A stretch of DNA of 64,000 nucleotides from Roseobacter sp. SK209-2-6 (GCF_000169455.1 NZ_AAYC01000016.1:35597-99596); one strand, 5' to 3'. Numbered from the stretch's first letter, positions 35,230 to 44,761 are shown. Notes: generated by a model from the sequence alone, not told the origin. Translations and numbers: made by a program.

Positions 35230-36246
35230 TTAGTTGCCTGCGCGGGTGTTTTCCAGCGTCGTCATGACCAGGTCATAGAGTTCCTGGCCCGGAATGCCCT
35301 GGGCTTCCATGTCCTTGATCCACTGGGCGCGGATCGGATCTGCGGCGGTGGCACGGAAGGCATCCAGCTCGCTGTCGGCAAGGACAACTTTCTCAACGCC
35401 TTTTTCGGCCAGAACCGAATCCCATTTTTCCAACAACGCACCGTAGTTAGCCAGGTAATGTGCGATGGCTTCGTCGACTGAACTGTCCAATGCTGCGCGT
35501 TCTGAATCGCTCAGCGCTTCATATGCGTCAGTATTGACCACCACCGGGCAGTTTACGGTCCCGGGGTTGAGGTTGGCAGTCCACCAGTCAGCACGATTGA
35601 TCGTGCCAAAGGCCAGATGCGCGTGCTGGGCAAAGGCCACAGTGTCAACGACGCCGCTCTCCATGGCGTTATAGGCCTCGGTTGCTGTTACCGAAGTCGG
35701 CACCGCGCCCACCGCAGAGAAGGCCTTGCCGATGCCGCCGGTTGCACGCACCCGCATATCCTTGAACTCTGCCAGTTCATCACGTGGGTCACCCGTACCT
35801 ACGATATTGTATTGCGGCATCGGCGAGGTCATCAGGAGTTTGGCGCTCCAACGCGCCAGATCCGCCTGTACCGCTGGGTGGTCATAAACCGCGTGAGAGA
35901 CGGCAACTTCTTCTTCCAGGGTATTCACCCCAAGGAAGGGCAACTCCAGCACGGTGATGGTGGGGTTTTTGTCGCGATGATAACCCGCGCAGAACTGCGC
36001 CATCTCAAAGGCCCCGATGGAGATCCCGTCGAGGTTCTCCTTGTTTTTTGACAGCCCGCCGTAGCTGATATTGAGCGTGAATTCCCCATTGGTCTTGGCT
36101 GATACCAGTTCCGCCAGTTTCTCAACATGCTCTGTAAAGGCACGGCGCTTACCCCAAACCGAGACATTCCATTCGGTTGCAAAGGCTTCAGATGCAAAAG
36201 CGATAGAGAGCGCCGCCACTGCGGTGCCTTTCAGATATTTACGCAT
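35230..36246 (-). CDS. dctP: TRAP transporter substrate-binding protein DctP
   Basis: A 338-residue periplasmic receptor with signal peptide MRKYLKGTAVAALSIAFASEAFA. The DctP signature is visible in ELAEFKDMRVRATGGIGKAFSAVG and EAYNAMESGVVDTVAFAQH. I start at 36246 because GGAGGA lies 7 bases upstream. The ligand is unknown: the pocket segments do not match the C4-dicarboxylate or 2-oxoacid receptors I can recall closely. A DctBD-type two-component system directly upstream on the same strand likely controls it. Confidence 0.87.
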   Translation of the reverse strand: MRKYLKGTAVAALSIAFASEAFATEWNVSVWGKRRAFTEHVEKLAELVSAKTNGEFTLNISYGGLSKNKENLDGISIGAFEMAQFCAGYHRDKNPTITVLELPFLGVNTLEEEVAVSHAVYDHPAVQADLARWSAKLLMTSPMPQYNIVGTGDPRDELAEFKDMRVRATGGIGKAFSAVGAVPTSVTATEAYNAMESGVVDTVAFAQHAHLAFGTINRADWWTANLNPGTVNCPVVVNTDAYEALSDSERAALDSSVDEAIAHYLANYGALLEKWDSVLAEKGVEKVVLADSELDAFRATAADPIRAQWIKDMEAQGIPGQELYDLVMTTLENTRAGN

Positions 36247-36345
36247 GATTGTTCCTCCCAGAGACATGCCGTTTCTTTGCATGGTAGTATCATGCAGGCT
36301 TTTTGCTTTGCCTAGGAAAGAAAATGCAGAGATGACGGAGGGTCA

Positions 36346-36365
36346 CTCTGCGGAAATCCGCAGAG
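36346..36365. promoter_or_regulatory. Perfect 20-base palindrome upstream of dctP
   Basis: CTCTGCGGAAATCCGCAGAG has two 9-base arms around an AA centre. It lies 27 bases after the dctD-like stop and about 100 bases before dctP. It can be an operator for the upstream response regulator or a terminator-like stem for dctD, but no T-run follows in the dctD direction. No sigma-54 promoter with correct GG-N10-GC spacing was found in this spacer. Confidence 0.5.
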
Positions 36366-36391
36366 CGGCATTCTCCTGCAAAGGCTAGCCC

Positions 36392-37732
36392 TTACAGAAG
36401 GGTATCTTTATTCAGTCCCAGCTTTACGATCTTCTCATTCAGCGTGCGGCGTCCGATACCTAGCTCTTCTGCTGCGGCTTCCATCCTACCCTCATGGATG
36501 CGAATAGCCTTGCTGATCAACTCACGCTCAAAGGCGGCGACGGCCTCACGCAAAGTGCTTGGAACTTTGTGCTCCTCCGAACGCCCGGCCAACGTCGTTG
36601 CCAGAGTACTGCCCCCGCGCCGAGAGGATAGGACATAGCGCTCACAAAGATTGCGCAGCTCCCGCACATTTCCGGGCCACTCGTGAGCCAACAATGCCGC
36701 AAGATCCTCAGGTTCGGGTTCTGGCGCGGTGAACTCATAGATCCGCGCATAATGCTCGAGAAAATGTGCCGTCAACAGCATCAGATCTTCGCGCCGCTGC
36801 CGCAAAGGCGGCAAGGTCAAGGTTATCGTATTGATCCTGAACAGAAGATCTTGACGCAACTGTCCCGATTTGACTGCCTCCGCAGTATCCTCATTCGTGG
36901 CGGAAACCACCCGAAAATCGACGGGTACAGGATCCAGCGCCCCAACCGGCAGGATCTCTTTTTCCTCAAGAACACGTAGAAGCTTTGCCTGAACCTCCAA
37001 GGGGCAGGAGCAGATTTCATCAAGAAACAAAGTACCGCCAGAGGCGGCCTGCAATCGCCCAACAGATCCACCGTGCACACCGAACATCTCTTCTTCGAAA
37101 CTGAGAGACGAGAGGGCCGCACAGTTCAGGGCCAAAAAGGGCCCATCCGGACGGCTGCCGAGGTCGTGCAAAGCCCGTGCTGCTAGCTCCTTGCCTGTTC
37201 CCGTCTCACCCAAGACTAGAACCGGAGCAGAGGCATCAGCAAGATCCAAAATATCTCGCCGGAGTGTCTCAACCGCTGGGCTGTGACCCAAGAGAACCCT
37301 ATCAAGACCCGAGAGCTGAAAAAGCCGGACTTTGAGACGGTTATTGCGTTGGCGCATCCGGTTTTGCTCAGCGGCATGAGCGAGAATGCTTAGCAGGCGG
37401 CGCGGCTCATAGGGTTTTTCGACAAAGCTATAAGCCCCGTCCTGCATCGCCTGAACCGCCATGGGGATATCACCATGCGCTGATATCAGGACCAAGGGCG
37501 GGTCTTTGGCCAAATTCAGATGGCTCAGCAGCTCCAATCCGGACATTCCGGGCATCTGGACGTCAGACAGCAAAACATCAAAAGGGCGTTCTTGTAGCAA
37601 TTTGAGAGCATCAGCCCCGCGAGCAACAGTTTCGCACTGCCACCCAGCAACTTCGAGAAGCTCAGCAAGGGAGTGCCGCATCGCCTTGTCGTCATCGGCG
37701 ACCAGGATACTAAAATCTTGCTGCGCGCTCAT
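36392..37732 (-). CDS. NtrC/DctD-type response regulator lacking the GAFTGA motif
   Basis: A 446-residue regulator: receiver domain with phosphoacceptor Asp at about 57 (VLLSDVQMPGMSG), AAA+ domain with Walker A GETGTGKE (175-182) and Walker B GGTLFLDEI (232-240), and a Fis-type DNA-binding helix-turn-helix at the end (AAAEELGIGRRTLNEKIVKLGL). Where sigma-54 activators carry GAFTGA, this protein reads EEMFGVHGGSVGRLQAASGG. Loss of that loop is known in NtrC and HupR of Rhodobacter, which act without sigma-54. It overlaps the kinase gene by 4 bases and precedes the dctPQM operon, so it probably regulates that uptake system. Confidence 0.86.
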   Translation of the reverse strand: MSAQQDFSILVADDDKAMRHSLAELLEVAGWQCETVARGADALKLLQERPFDVLLSDVQMPGMSGLELLSHLNLAKDPPLVLISAHGDIPMAVQAMQDGAYSFVEKPYEPRRLLSILAHAAEQNRMRQRNNRLKVRLFQLSGLDRVLLGHSPAVETLRRDILDLADASAPVLVLGETGTGKELAARALHDLGSRPDGPFLALNCAALSSLSFEEEMFGVHGGSVGRLQAASGGTLFLDEICSCPLEVQAKLLRVLEEKEILPVGALDPVPVDFRVVSATNEDTAEAVKSGQLRQDLLFRINTITLTLPPLRQRREDLMLLTAHFLEHYARIYEFTAPEPEPEDLAALLAHEWPGNVRELRNLCERYVLSSRRGGSTLATTLAGRSEEHKVPSTLREAVAAFERELISKAIRIHEGRMEAAAEELGIGRRTLNEKIVKLGLNKDTLL

Positions 37733-39498
37733 ACTGATCCTTCTTCCTCTGATATGGGGACCGCAAAGGTCACACGGAACCGAGCCCCACCTTCGGGCAG
37801 ATTTGTTGCTTCCATTTGCCCACCGTGATCATTGACGATCCCCGCAGAAATCGCCAATCCCAAGCCCATTCCCCGCCCGCTCGCTCGTGTCGTGAAGAAG
37901 GGTTCTTGCAAATCGGCAAGAGCCGCATCCCCCAGACCATGGCCATTGTCCCTGACTTCAAACCAAGCAACACCAGCGTCCATCCCACTGCTGACCTGTA
38001 TTTGAGGGGTCTCTTCCTCCTCAGAGGCATCAATGGCATTGCGCAGAAGATTGGTCATCACTTGCTCGACCCGTAGTCGGCTGCCGGCTATCAGAATGGG
38101 CTGATCCGCTAGCTCCAACGTCAGCTTGGTGCGGGTTTCTTGCAGATTGCCTTCAACTAGTGTCAACGAGGTTTGCAGGGCGGCGTTCAGATCTACGGCT
38201 CCAGTTTCTTCGTGATCAGAACGGGCAAAAAACTTCAACTGGCGCGTGATCCCTTCCATCCGATCAACCAAAGAACTGATCTTGGCACTCAAAACTGATG
38301 GTTCCGGCTGGGATATCTCGGCAGCGGCCAGATGGTTCCGCATAGCGGCAATGGGTTGCCCCAACTCATGGGTAACCGAAGCGGCCAACCGCCCCAAGGC
38401 GGCCAGGCGGCTGGTTCGCTCTAACTCATCCCTCGTGCGCTCTAGCCGTCTCTCAGCGGTGCGGCGCACTTCGATCTCTTTTGCCAATCGGTCATTGGAC
38501 CGGCGCAGCTGGATTTCTTCCCGTTCCGCCCTTGCCAGGGCACGCGCGGTTCTTTGTGCGCGTTGGAACTGAATGCTGATCACGGCTAAACCGGCGATAA
38601 AAACAACCAAAGCGGTTACCAACCAACTCCGCGCCAGGGCACGTCCGTCGCTGGCAAAATAGTGCAGCTGCCAGCCATGCGGCAGATCCCGAATACTCAA
38701 ATGTAAACGCTCAGCGGTGCCAATTTTGGCCCAGCCCTCTTCCATCGGTGCCCAGTCCAATGGTTGCAGTGGTTGGCCAGGAAACTGACGCGCCTTTTGT
38801 ATCTTGTCTTTCTGCCCCTGAGAGAGCGGTGCCAGAACCTGATAGAGCCATTCCGGGTTGGACGCCATGAGGACCACCCCATCCTGGTTAGCCAAAAGGA
38901 CCTGCTCTCCGGATCTGCGCCAACTGCCCTCTAGCTGAGTGAAGCCGATCTTTATTGCGATGACCCCCCCTATCTTTCCAGTCGAGTTCAGAACCGGGTC
39001 TGCAATGAAATATCCAGGCAAGCCTGTAGTACTCCCAATGGCATAGAAGCGGCCTTTCTGCCCCTGAAGCGCCTGCTGGAAGTAAGGGCGGAACGCATAG
39101 TTCTGCCCAATGAAACTGGTTTCGGTTTGATGGTTCGACGCAGCAATTGTCAATCCAGTTGGGGACATCAGATAGATGGCTTCAAGCCCGGCTCGCAGGG
39201 CAAAATCCTCAAGCCTTGTGTTGAGGTCCTGCGACCTCAAACCTTCAACGGCCTGAATAACGTGCGGATCCCGCGCCAGGACATAAGTGAGATGCGAGAA
39301 GCGATCCAACTCGCTGTAAACAGAGCTCTGATAGAGCGATAGTCGCCCATCTGCTTCGGCCAACTCCTGTGATTGGAAGTAGTTGTAAGAGGCCTGAAAC
39401 GCGGCAGCAGCCACTGCCCCAACTGCGAGGACAGAGAATATGTATGAGAGTAACCGCATAAAGATCGATTGAAGCCTTAGAAGCCAAAAGGCAAGCAT
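37729..39498 (-). CDS. DctB-type sensor histidine kinase
   Basis: A 589-residue membrane kinase. TM1 lies near the N-terminus (YIFSVLAVGAVAAAAF), followed by a periplasmic double-PAS-like sensor domain (QNYAFRPYFQQALQGQKGRFYAIG is typical of DctB), TM2 (WLVTALVVFIAGLAVISI), a coiled coil (about 320-370), the DHp His in THELGQPIAAMRNHL, and an HATPase with GLGDAALADLQEPFF and GLGLAISAGIV. It would sense the TRAP ligand or its bound receptor and phosphorylate the regulator encoded 4 bases overlapping downstream. The start at 39498 is uncertain; an ATG at 39459 is an alternative. Confidence 0.85.
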   Translation of the reverse strand: MLAFWLLRLQSIFMRLLSYIFSVLAVGAVAAAAFQASYNYFQSQELAEADGRLSLYQSSVYSELDRFSHLTYVLARDPHVIQAVEGLRSQDLNTRLEDFALRAGLEAIYLMSPTGLTIAASNHQTETSFIGQNYAFRPYFQQALQGQKGRFYAIGSTTGLPGYFIADPVLNSTGKIGGVIAIKIGFTQLEGSWRRSGEQVLLANQDGVVLMASNPEWLYQVLAPLSQGQKDKIQKARQFPGQPLQPLDWAPMEEGWAKIGTAERLHLSIRDLPHGWQLHYFASDGRALARSWLVTALVVFIAGLAVISIQFQRAQRTARALARAEREEIQLRRSNDRLAKEIEVRRTAERRLERTRDELERTSRLAALGRLAASVTHELGQPIAAMRNHLAAAEISQPEPSVLSAKISSLVDRMEGITRQLKFFARSDHEETGAVDLNAALQTSLTLVEGNLQETRTKLTLELADQPILIAGSRLRVEQVMTNLLRNAIDASEEEETPQIQVSSGMDAGVAWFEVRDNGHGLGDAALADLQEPFFTTRASGRGMGLGLAISAGIVNDHGGQMEATNLPEGGARFRVTFAVPISEEEGSV

Positions 39499-39880
39499 TT
39501 TGCATTTCGAACTCCTTTCCCAGCGTTTATGGCAAGCTGGTCTGATTGTGGGATAAGAACGGCTGCTTTTACCACGTCGAACCCAGCTTCATGGGTTAGG
39601 GAAAGGCGAAGCAGCGATAAGTTAGATGATTGTTTCGCCCCTTAGAGACCTATGAAAATATCATTTTCGAAACGCGCATAGATGCTCCCCCGCATTGTTT
39701 GATTTGCCCCCGTTTGGTGCTGACGCTCGTCACTGGTCCAGATGGGAATGTGTTCCTTTGAGGAAAGGGAACGTGGCGCTCATCGACAAGCGGCCATTCG
39801 CCAAACTTGATGGCGAAGACCAGTAATTTGCGTTTTCAACAAGCGGCATTCGGGTTGACTAGAGAGAAGGAATAGGACGC
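39499..39880. other. 382-base divergent spacer without recognisable gene
   Basis: The stretch separates the divergent DctB-type kinase and flavin monooxygenase-like genes and should hold both promoters. It contains a small inverted repeat, GAAAAT-ATC-ATTTTC, at 39654-39668. No frame with a ribosome site or family motif was found. Confidence 0.6.
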
Positions 39881-41131
39881 ATGGCGAACAAGAAAACGGA
39901 CACTCTAGTTGTCGGCGGCGGCCAGGCCGGGATCGCGATGAGTGAGCATCTCAGCGAGAATGGTGTTGAGCATGTGGTCCTGGAAAAAAACAGAGTTGCA
40001 GAGGCATGGCGCTCTGGGCGGTGGGATTCACTTGTTGCAAATGGGCCCGCTTGGCATGATCGCTTCCCGAATCTCGAATTCTCAAAATGCGGCGCTGATG
40101 AATTCGCAGGGAAAGACTGTGTTGCGGATTATCTTGAAGAATATGCCGCGATGATCAAATCGCCTTTGCGAACCGGCGTTGAGGTGACAAAAGCCAAGCG
40201 CAGCGCTGATGGCTCCTCCTTCCTGGTGGATACTAGCGACGGAACTTATGAAGTGCAAAACATCGTCGCTGCAACAGGCGCTTTCCAGTGCCCCGTAGTC
40301 CCACCAATTGTCCCGAAAGAAGCCGCGGTCGAGCAGATCCATTCCTTTCACTACCGAAACCCAGAGCAGTTGCCAGAAGGCGCCGTGCTGGTTGTCGGGG
40401 CTGGCTCTTCAGGTGCGCAAATCGCGGATGAGCTAAACCGCTCTGGACGAAAGACTTTCCTCTCCGTTGGACCACACGACAGACCTCCGCGCGCTTACCG
40501 AGGCCGTGACTTTGTCTGGTGGCTAGGCGTGTTGGGGCTTTGGGATGTCGCGGCGCAAAAGCCGGGCACAGAGCACGTTACAATTTCAGTAAGCGGGGCC
40601 TATGGCGGCCAGACCATGGATTTCCGACGTCTTGGGGGCGAAGGGGTCACTCTGATGGGCTTGACCGAAGGTTATGAGGAGGGGGTCCTCACCTTCCGCG
40701 ATGACCTGCAGGCCAATGTCGCAGGTGGTGATGCAAACTACCATGAAATGCTGGATCTGGCAGATGCTTATGTGAAGCGGACCGGCATTGACCTACCGGA
40801 AGAGCCGCAAGCAAGAGAGCAGTTCCCTGACCCGGACTGCTTGACCAATCCGCTACGTGCCTTGGACCTCGCCAAAGAAGGCATCTCGACCATCATCTGG
40901 GCCACAGGATTTCGCCAGGATTTCTCCTGGATGGAGTTTAATACCTTTGACGAAAAAGGTGCCCCACGCCATCAACGCGGCGTATCGAAGGAACCTGGTG
41001 TCTATTTCCTGGGCCTGCCCTGGCAGTCCCGTCGTGGCTCTACCTTTATCTGGGGGGTTTGGCATGATGCAAAGCATGTGGCCGATCAGATTCAGATCCG
41101 CAAAAGCTACTTGAACTATCAGTCTTCATAA
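39881..41131 (+). CDS. Flavin-containing monooxygenase-like NAD(P)/FAD oxidoreductase
   Basis: A 416-residue flavoprotein with an N-terminal FAD motif (TLVVGGGQAGIAMSEHLSENG), a second nucleotide-binding motif (AVLVVGAGSSGAQIADELNRSG) and the late ATGFRQDFSW block. This two-Rossmann layout belongs to class B flavin monooxygenases and related CzcO-like proteins, which oxygenate amines, sulfides or ketones. The GRWDSLVANGPAWHDRFPN segment is typical of the CzcO-like branch. It is followed by RidA and DUF1028 genes on the same strand, suggesting a catabolic pathway with reactive nitrogen intermediates. The substrate is unknown. Confidence 0.8.
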   Translation: MANKKTDTLVVGGGQAGIAMSEHLSENGVEHVVLEKNRVAEAWRSGRWDSLVANGPAWHDRFPNLEFSKCGADEFAGKDCVADYLEEYAAMIKSPLRTGVEVTKAKRSADGSSFLVDTSDGTYEVQNIVAATGAFQCPVVPPIVPKEAAVEQIHSFHYRNPEQLPEGAVLVVGAGSSGAQIADELNRSGRKTFLSVGPHDRPPRAYRGRDFVWWLGVLGLWDVAAQKPGTEHVTISVSGAYGGQTMDFRRLGGEGVTLMGLTEGYEEGVLTFRDDLQANVAGGDANYHEMLDLADAYVKRTGIDLPEEPQAREQFPDPDCLTNPLRALDLAKEGISTIIWATGFRQDFSWMEFNTFDEKGAPRHQRGVSKEPGVYFLGLPWQSRRGSTFIWGVWHDAKHVADQIQIRKSYLNYQSS

Positions 41132-41215
41132 CACCTACAAGGACCCATATTGATGCCGAAACAGGGGAGAGAGATCTGCTCTGTTTCAGCTTCGATCCTT
41201 CACCAGGAGCAACCT

Positions 41216-41632
41216 ATGGCGCATACTCGCATTCGAAAATTCAACACCTCCGAAACCTACCCAGAGCAGAATCTGGATAACGATCTTTGCCAAGCGGTTG
41301 TCACCCAGGGGGGCAAAACCGTCTATCTGCGTGGGCAATGTCCACAGAACCTAGATGACGCGGTGAATATCGACAGCCATGATCCGGTAGAACAGACCCA
41401 TAAGGTCATGCAGAATATTCAGCAGCTTATCGAAGAGGCCGGCGGCTCCATGGAGCATTTGGTCAAGGTGGTGGTCTATATCACAGATGTCCGCCACCGT
41501 GAGGCGGTCTATCGGACCATGGGGGAATACATCAAAGGCGTGTACCCGGTCTCTACCGGGCTGGTCGTACAGGCGCTGGCGCGCCCGGAGTGGCTGGTGG
41601 AAATCGACGGTACCGCCGTTATTCCTGACTAA
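41216..41632 (+). CDS. RidA/YjgF/UK114-family protein
   Basis: A 138-residue protein of the RidA fold. Landmarks are VYLRGQCPQNLD, EQTHKVMQNIQQLIEEAGGSMEHLVKVVVYITD and a C-terminal ALARPEWLVEIDGTAVIP with the Arg used by RidA enzymes to hold a carboxylate. RidA proteins hydrolyse reactive enamine/imine intermediates released by PLP or flavin enzymes. I start at 41216 after CAGGAGC. It sits 84 bases after the flavin monooxygenase-like gene and 89 before DUF1028, so it may clear an imine formed in the same pathway. Confidence 0.87.
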   Translation: MAHTRIRKFNTSETYPEQNLDNDLCQAVVTQGGKTVYLRGQCPQNLDDAVNIDSHDPVEQTHKVMQNIQQLIEEAGGSMEHLVKVVVYITDVRHREAVYRTMGEYIKGVYPVSTGLVVQALARPEWLVEIDGTAVIPD

Positions 41633-41721
41633 GGCGCGTGTAACAACGGGCGAGGGGGCTCTCTGCCCCTCGCGCTCCCCCGAAGGTATTTGGGCAAAGT
41701 GAAGACAAGAAGGATATTGGA

Positions 41722-42396
41722 ATGACCTTTTCTCTGGTGGCGCGTTGTGCTGAGACAGGCATGTTCGGAATGGCGATTTCTTCCTCCTCGCCTGCGGTGG
41801 CGGCACGTTGCGCTTTTGCCCGTGCTGGTGTCGGGGCGGTTGCGAGCCAGAATGTCACCGATCCAAGCCTTGGACCGATGACACTGGATCTAATGGAAGC
41901 AGGAGCAAGTGCCGAGGAAGCCATTGCTGAGATAAAGAAGCAGGGACGGTTCATCGAATATCGTCAGGTATTGGCGATTGATGCACAGGGAAACACAGCA
42001 ATCCACTCGGGCCCAAATTCCCTAGGTATCTGGACCGAAGCTCAGGGGCGCGACGTGGCCTCTGGGGGCAATCTGCTGGCTAATGACAGTGTCTGTCAAG
42101 CCATCGTGGCAGGATTTGAACAGGCAGATGGTCATCTAGGCGATCGGTTGATCGCAGCAATGCAGGCAGGCTTGGCTGCCGGGGGAGAAGCAGGCCCCGT
42201 ACATTCAGCTGGAATGCTTATTGTTGATAAGGTCAGCTGGCCCGTTGCAGAACTTCGCTGCGACTGGAGCGAAAGCTGCCCTATCGCCGATATCGCGCAC
42301 GCATGGGACGTCTACAAACCCCAGCTGGAGGCCTATATCCAACGCGCTTTGGATCCTCGTGAAGCTCCTTCTTATGGCGTACCCGGAGACGAGTAG
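41722..42396 (+). CDS. DUF1028-family protein (Ntn-hydrolase-like)
   Basis: A 224-residue protein of the DUF1028 family. The N-terminus MTFSLVARCAETGMFGMAISSSSPAVAARC and ARAGVGAVASQNVTDPSLG are diagnostic. The fold is thought to be related to Ntn hydrolases, but no reaction is established. It commonly occurs with RidA and peptidase/deacylase genes, as here. The chain lacks a signal peptide. Confidence 0.85.
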   Translation: MTFSLVARCAETGMFGMAISSSSPAVAARCAFARAGVGAVASQNVTDPSLGPMTLDLMEAGASAEEAIAEIKKQGRFIEYRQVLAIDAQGNTAIHSGPNSLGIWTEAQGRDVASGGNLLANDSVCQAIVAGFEQADGHLGDRLIAAMQAGLAAGGEAGPVHSAGMLIVDKVSWPVAELRCDWSESCPIADIAHAWDVYKPQLEAYIQRALDPREAPSYGVPGDE

Positions 42397-42546
42397 GTTC
42401 TTAAACCAAAGGGGCTGAGTAAACTCCACCTGAGAGGAAAACTACGCTTCAAATCGGTTTAAAGGCGTCGCAATCACGCGTAGAATAGCATGCAAAATAC
42501 CTGGCCCGGAAAACATCTAGGCCAGGACCCTGCTGGAGTTTGAACC

Positions 42547-43482
42547 TTGCCCTTCCGATACACCCTGCGCCAGCTTGAATACCTTGTAGAAGTCGGCAAG
42601 ACCGGAAGTATCGCTGCGGCCAGCGATATGCTCAATGTTTCTTCGCCCACCATCTCGGCTGCGATTTCCCAGCTCGAAGATGAGTTTGGCCTACCTCTGT
42701 TTACGCGCGAGCACGCCAAGGGCCTGACCCTGACCAAAGCTGGGGCACGGCTGGCTGAACAGACCCAGATTGTACTGAGCGAAGCAGAATACCTTGCGGT
42801 ATTGGCGGGTGAGATTTCGGGGAAAATCCAGGGGACATTAACCGTGGGCTGCCTGGTGACATTCGCTCAGATTGTTCTGCCCGGACTGCGCCGAGAGTTT
42901 GAACAACTGTATCCGACGGCCAGAATCGAACAAAAAGAACTGAACCAGGCAGAGATTTTCAGCCACCTGCGTCGCGCAGAGCTGGACATCGCGCTGACCT
43001 ATGATCTGGATATTCCTTCTGATCTGAAGTTCTACCCGCTGCGAGAGCTGCAGCCTTATGTAGTTCTCTATGAAGGTCATCCGCTTGCTGGACGGCAAGA
43101 GATTCAGGTTGAGGAATTGCGTGAGCATCCAATGGTCTTGCTAGACCTCCCCTATAGCAGCGAATACTTCATGTCGTTTTTTAATGATGCAGGTTTTCGA
43201 CCCAATGTCAGTGAGAGAACCCGCGACATGTCAGTGATGCGCAGCCTTGTAGCTAATGGCTATGGCTTCTCGATCGCAAATGTATTGCCTCCAAACAACC
43301 TTTCGCCTGATGGAAAGATGCTCGAATTTGTACGCCTTTCCGGACCCGTCCGCTCGATGCAGATCGGGCTATTAAGCATAAAGAGTGGGAACCCGACCAA
43401 TACGCTCAAGGCCTTTATTGACCATTGCAAAAAGATGGTTGAGGAAAACCGACTTTCGATTGCAAACCTTCCAGGTGGCTAG
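42547..43482 (+). CDS. LysR-family transcriptional regulator
   Basis: A 311-residue regulator with an N-terminal helix-turn-helix (GSIAAASDMLNVSSPTISAAISQLEDEFG) and an effector domain beginning GTLTVGCLVTFAQIVLPGL. The start is TTG at 42547, following TGGAG. It lies between DUF1028 and the deacylase on the same strand and probably controls this small catabolic cluster. Confidence 0.85.
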   Translation: MPFRYTLRQLEYLVEVGKTGSIAAASDMLNVSSPTISAAISQLEDEFGLPLFTREHAKGLTLTKAGARLAEQTQIVLSEAEYLAVLAGEISGKIQGTLTVGCLVTFAQIVLPGLRREFEQLYPTARIEQKELNQAEIFSHLRRAELDIALTYDLDIPSDLKFYPLRELQPYVVLYEGHPLAGRQEIQVEELREHPMVLLDLPYSSEYFMSFFNDAGFRPNVSERTRDMSVMRSLVANGYGFSIANVLPPNNLSPDGKMLEFVRLSGPVRSMQIGLLSIKSGNPTNTLKAFIDHCKKMVEENRLSIANLPGG

Positions 43483-43609
43483 GGCAAATTTGCTTTTCCT
43501 CTAGCAGCTTTGGCGCAGCCTAAGCGCGGCTTTCGAATATCAGAGTTTATGAACAGCCTTAAGGCTTTTGATAGGCGGTTCAAACCAAGCTCAACGAGCA
43601 GGACCAAGA

Positions 43610-44761
43610 ATGACACTGACACTGGAAATTCTGGAAAAACTGATTGCTTTCGACACGGTCAGTCACAAGTCAAATTTGGAAATGGCAGGTTTCGCCGAGG
43701 ATTTCCTGAATGCTCGGGGGTTTGCGGTCACGCGTCTTCCCAGTGCTGATGGTTCCAAAATGGGGCTCTATGCGGAACTGGGCCCCGCCGGGGCTGGTGT
43801 ACTTTTGTCGGCTCATATGGATGTGGTGCCTGTTGATGGCCAAAACTGGCGCAGGCCTCCATTTCAACTAACACGCGAAGGTGATCAGTTATTCGGCCGC
43901 GGCACTACGGATATGAAAGCTTATGCAGCGGCAATGCTCTCTCTCGCGGATCAAGCATCGCGCGCTTCCTTAAGTGAACCGCTAAAACTGGTGCTGTCTT
44001 ACGATGAAGAAATAGGCTGTGTCGGAATTCAGCACATGATTGAGCCTCTTTCGTCATTGGTCGGGCGTCCCAAAATCTGTTTTGTCGGAGAGCCGACAGA
44101 AATGCAGGTAGCCACCGGACACAAAGGGAAAGCGGCACTGAGGGCCAGGTGCCATGGCCAAAGTGGCCACTCTGCGTTGGCACCAAATTTTGTGAATGCA
44201 CTCGATCTGGCGGGTGAATTCCTGGTTGGTTTGCGCCGGGTGCAAGCGCATTATCGGGAAAAGGGCGCTCAAGACCCGGACTATTCCGTACCATACACCA
44301 CATTGCATGCAGGGATTTTGCAAGGTGGCACTGCCCTGAATATTGTCCCGGACTTGGCAAAGATCACCTTCGAGTATCGGCATCTAGCCGCTGACAATTC
44401 GGCCGAAATCGAAGAACATATCCTTCAAACGGCAGAGCAAGCCTGCCTAACAATCGGGCAAGGCAGACCGGAAGCAAAAATCGAAATAGAAAATTACAAT
44501 TCCTACCCTGGCCTTGATACAGCGCAGGAATCTGCTGCGACACTTTATGCCCTACAATTGGCACAGCAGAACCACACCACCAAAGTCGCCTTTGGCACCG
44601 AGGCCGGTTTCTTTGATCGTTTGGGAATACCAACAATCGTTTGCGGCCCGGGTTCCATGGAAGGGCAGGGACACAAGCAGGATGAGTACCTTGAAATGCG
44701 CCAATTAGTTGCGTGTGAGGAAATGATGGCCCGTATTCTTGACGATCTTTGCAATTCCTGA
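43610..44761 (+). CDS. ArgE/DapE-type M20 deacylase (acetylornithine deacetylase-like)
   Basis: A 383-residue metallohydrolase of the M20 family. Metal and catalytic motifs are visible: LLSAHMDVVPVDG (first His and catalytic Asp), GRGTTDMKAYAAAML (bridging Asp) and YDEEIGCVGIQHM (catalytic Glu pair), plus VGEPTEMQVATGHKGK. The family removes acyl groups from amino acids; ArgE deacetylates N-acetylornithine. I start at 43610 because the preceding frame lacks a ribosome site. The catabolic setting (RidA, DUF1028, flavoprotein) makes an N-acyl amino-acid role as likely as arginine synthesis. Confidence 0.85.
   Translation: MTLTLEILEKLIAFDTVSHKSNLEMAGFAEDFLNARGFAVTRLPSADGSKMGLYAELGPAGAGVLLSAHMDVVPVDGQNWRRPPFQLTREGDQLFGRGTTDMKAYAAAMLSLADQASRASLSEPLKLVLSYDEEIGCVGIQHMIEPLSSLVGRPKICFVGEPTEMQVATGHKGKAALRARCHGQSGHSALAPNFVNALDLAGEFLVGLRRVQAHYREKGAQDPDYSVPYTTLHAGILQGGTALNIVPDLAKITFEYRHLAADNSAEIEEHILQTAEQACLTIGQGRPEAKIEIENYNSYPGLDTAQESAATLYALQLAQQNHTTKVAFGTEAGFFDRLGIPTIVCGPGSMEGQGHKQDEYLEMRQLVACEEMMARILDDLCNS

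Noticed and set aside
36247..36391. A sigma-54 promoter before dctP
   Set aside because: The closest GG...GC pair on the minus strand has 11 rather than 10 bases between the dinucleotides, and the flanking consensus is poor.
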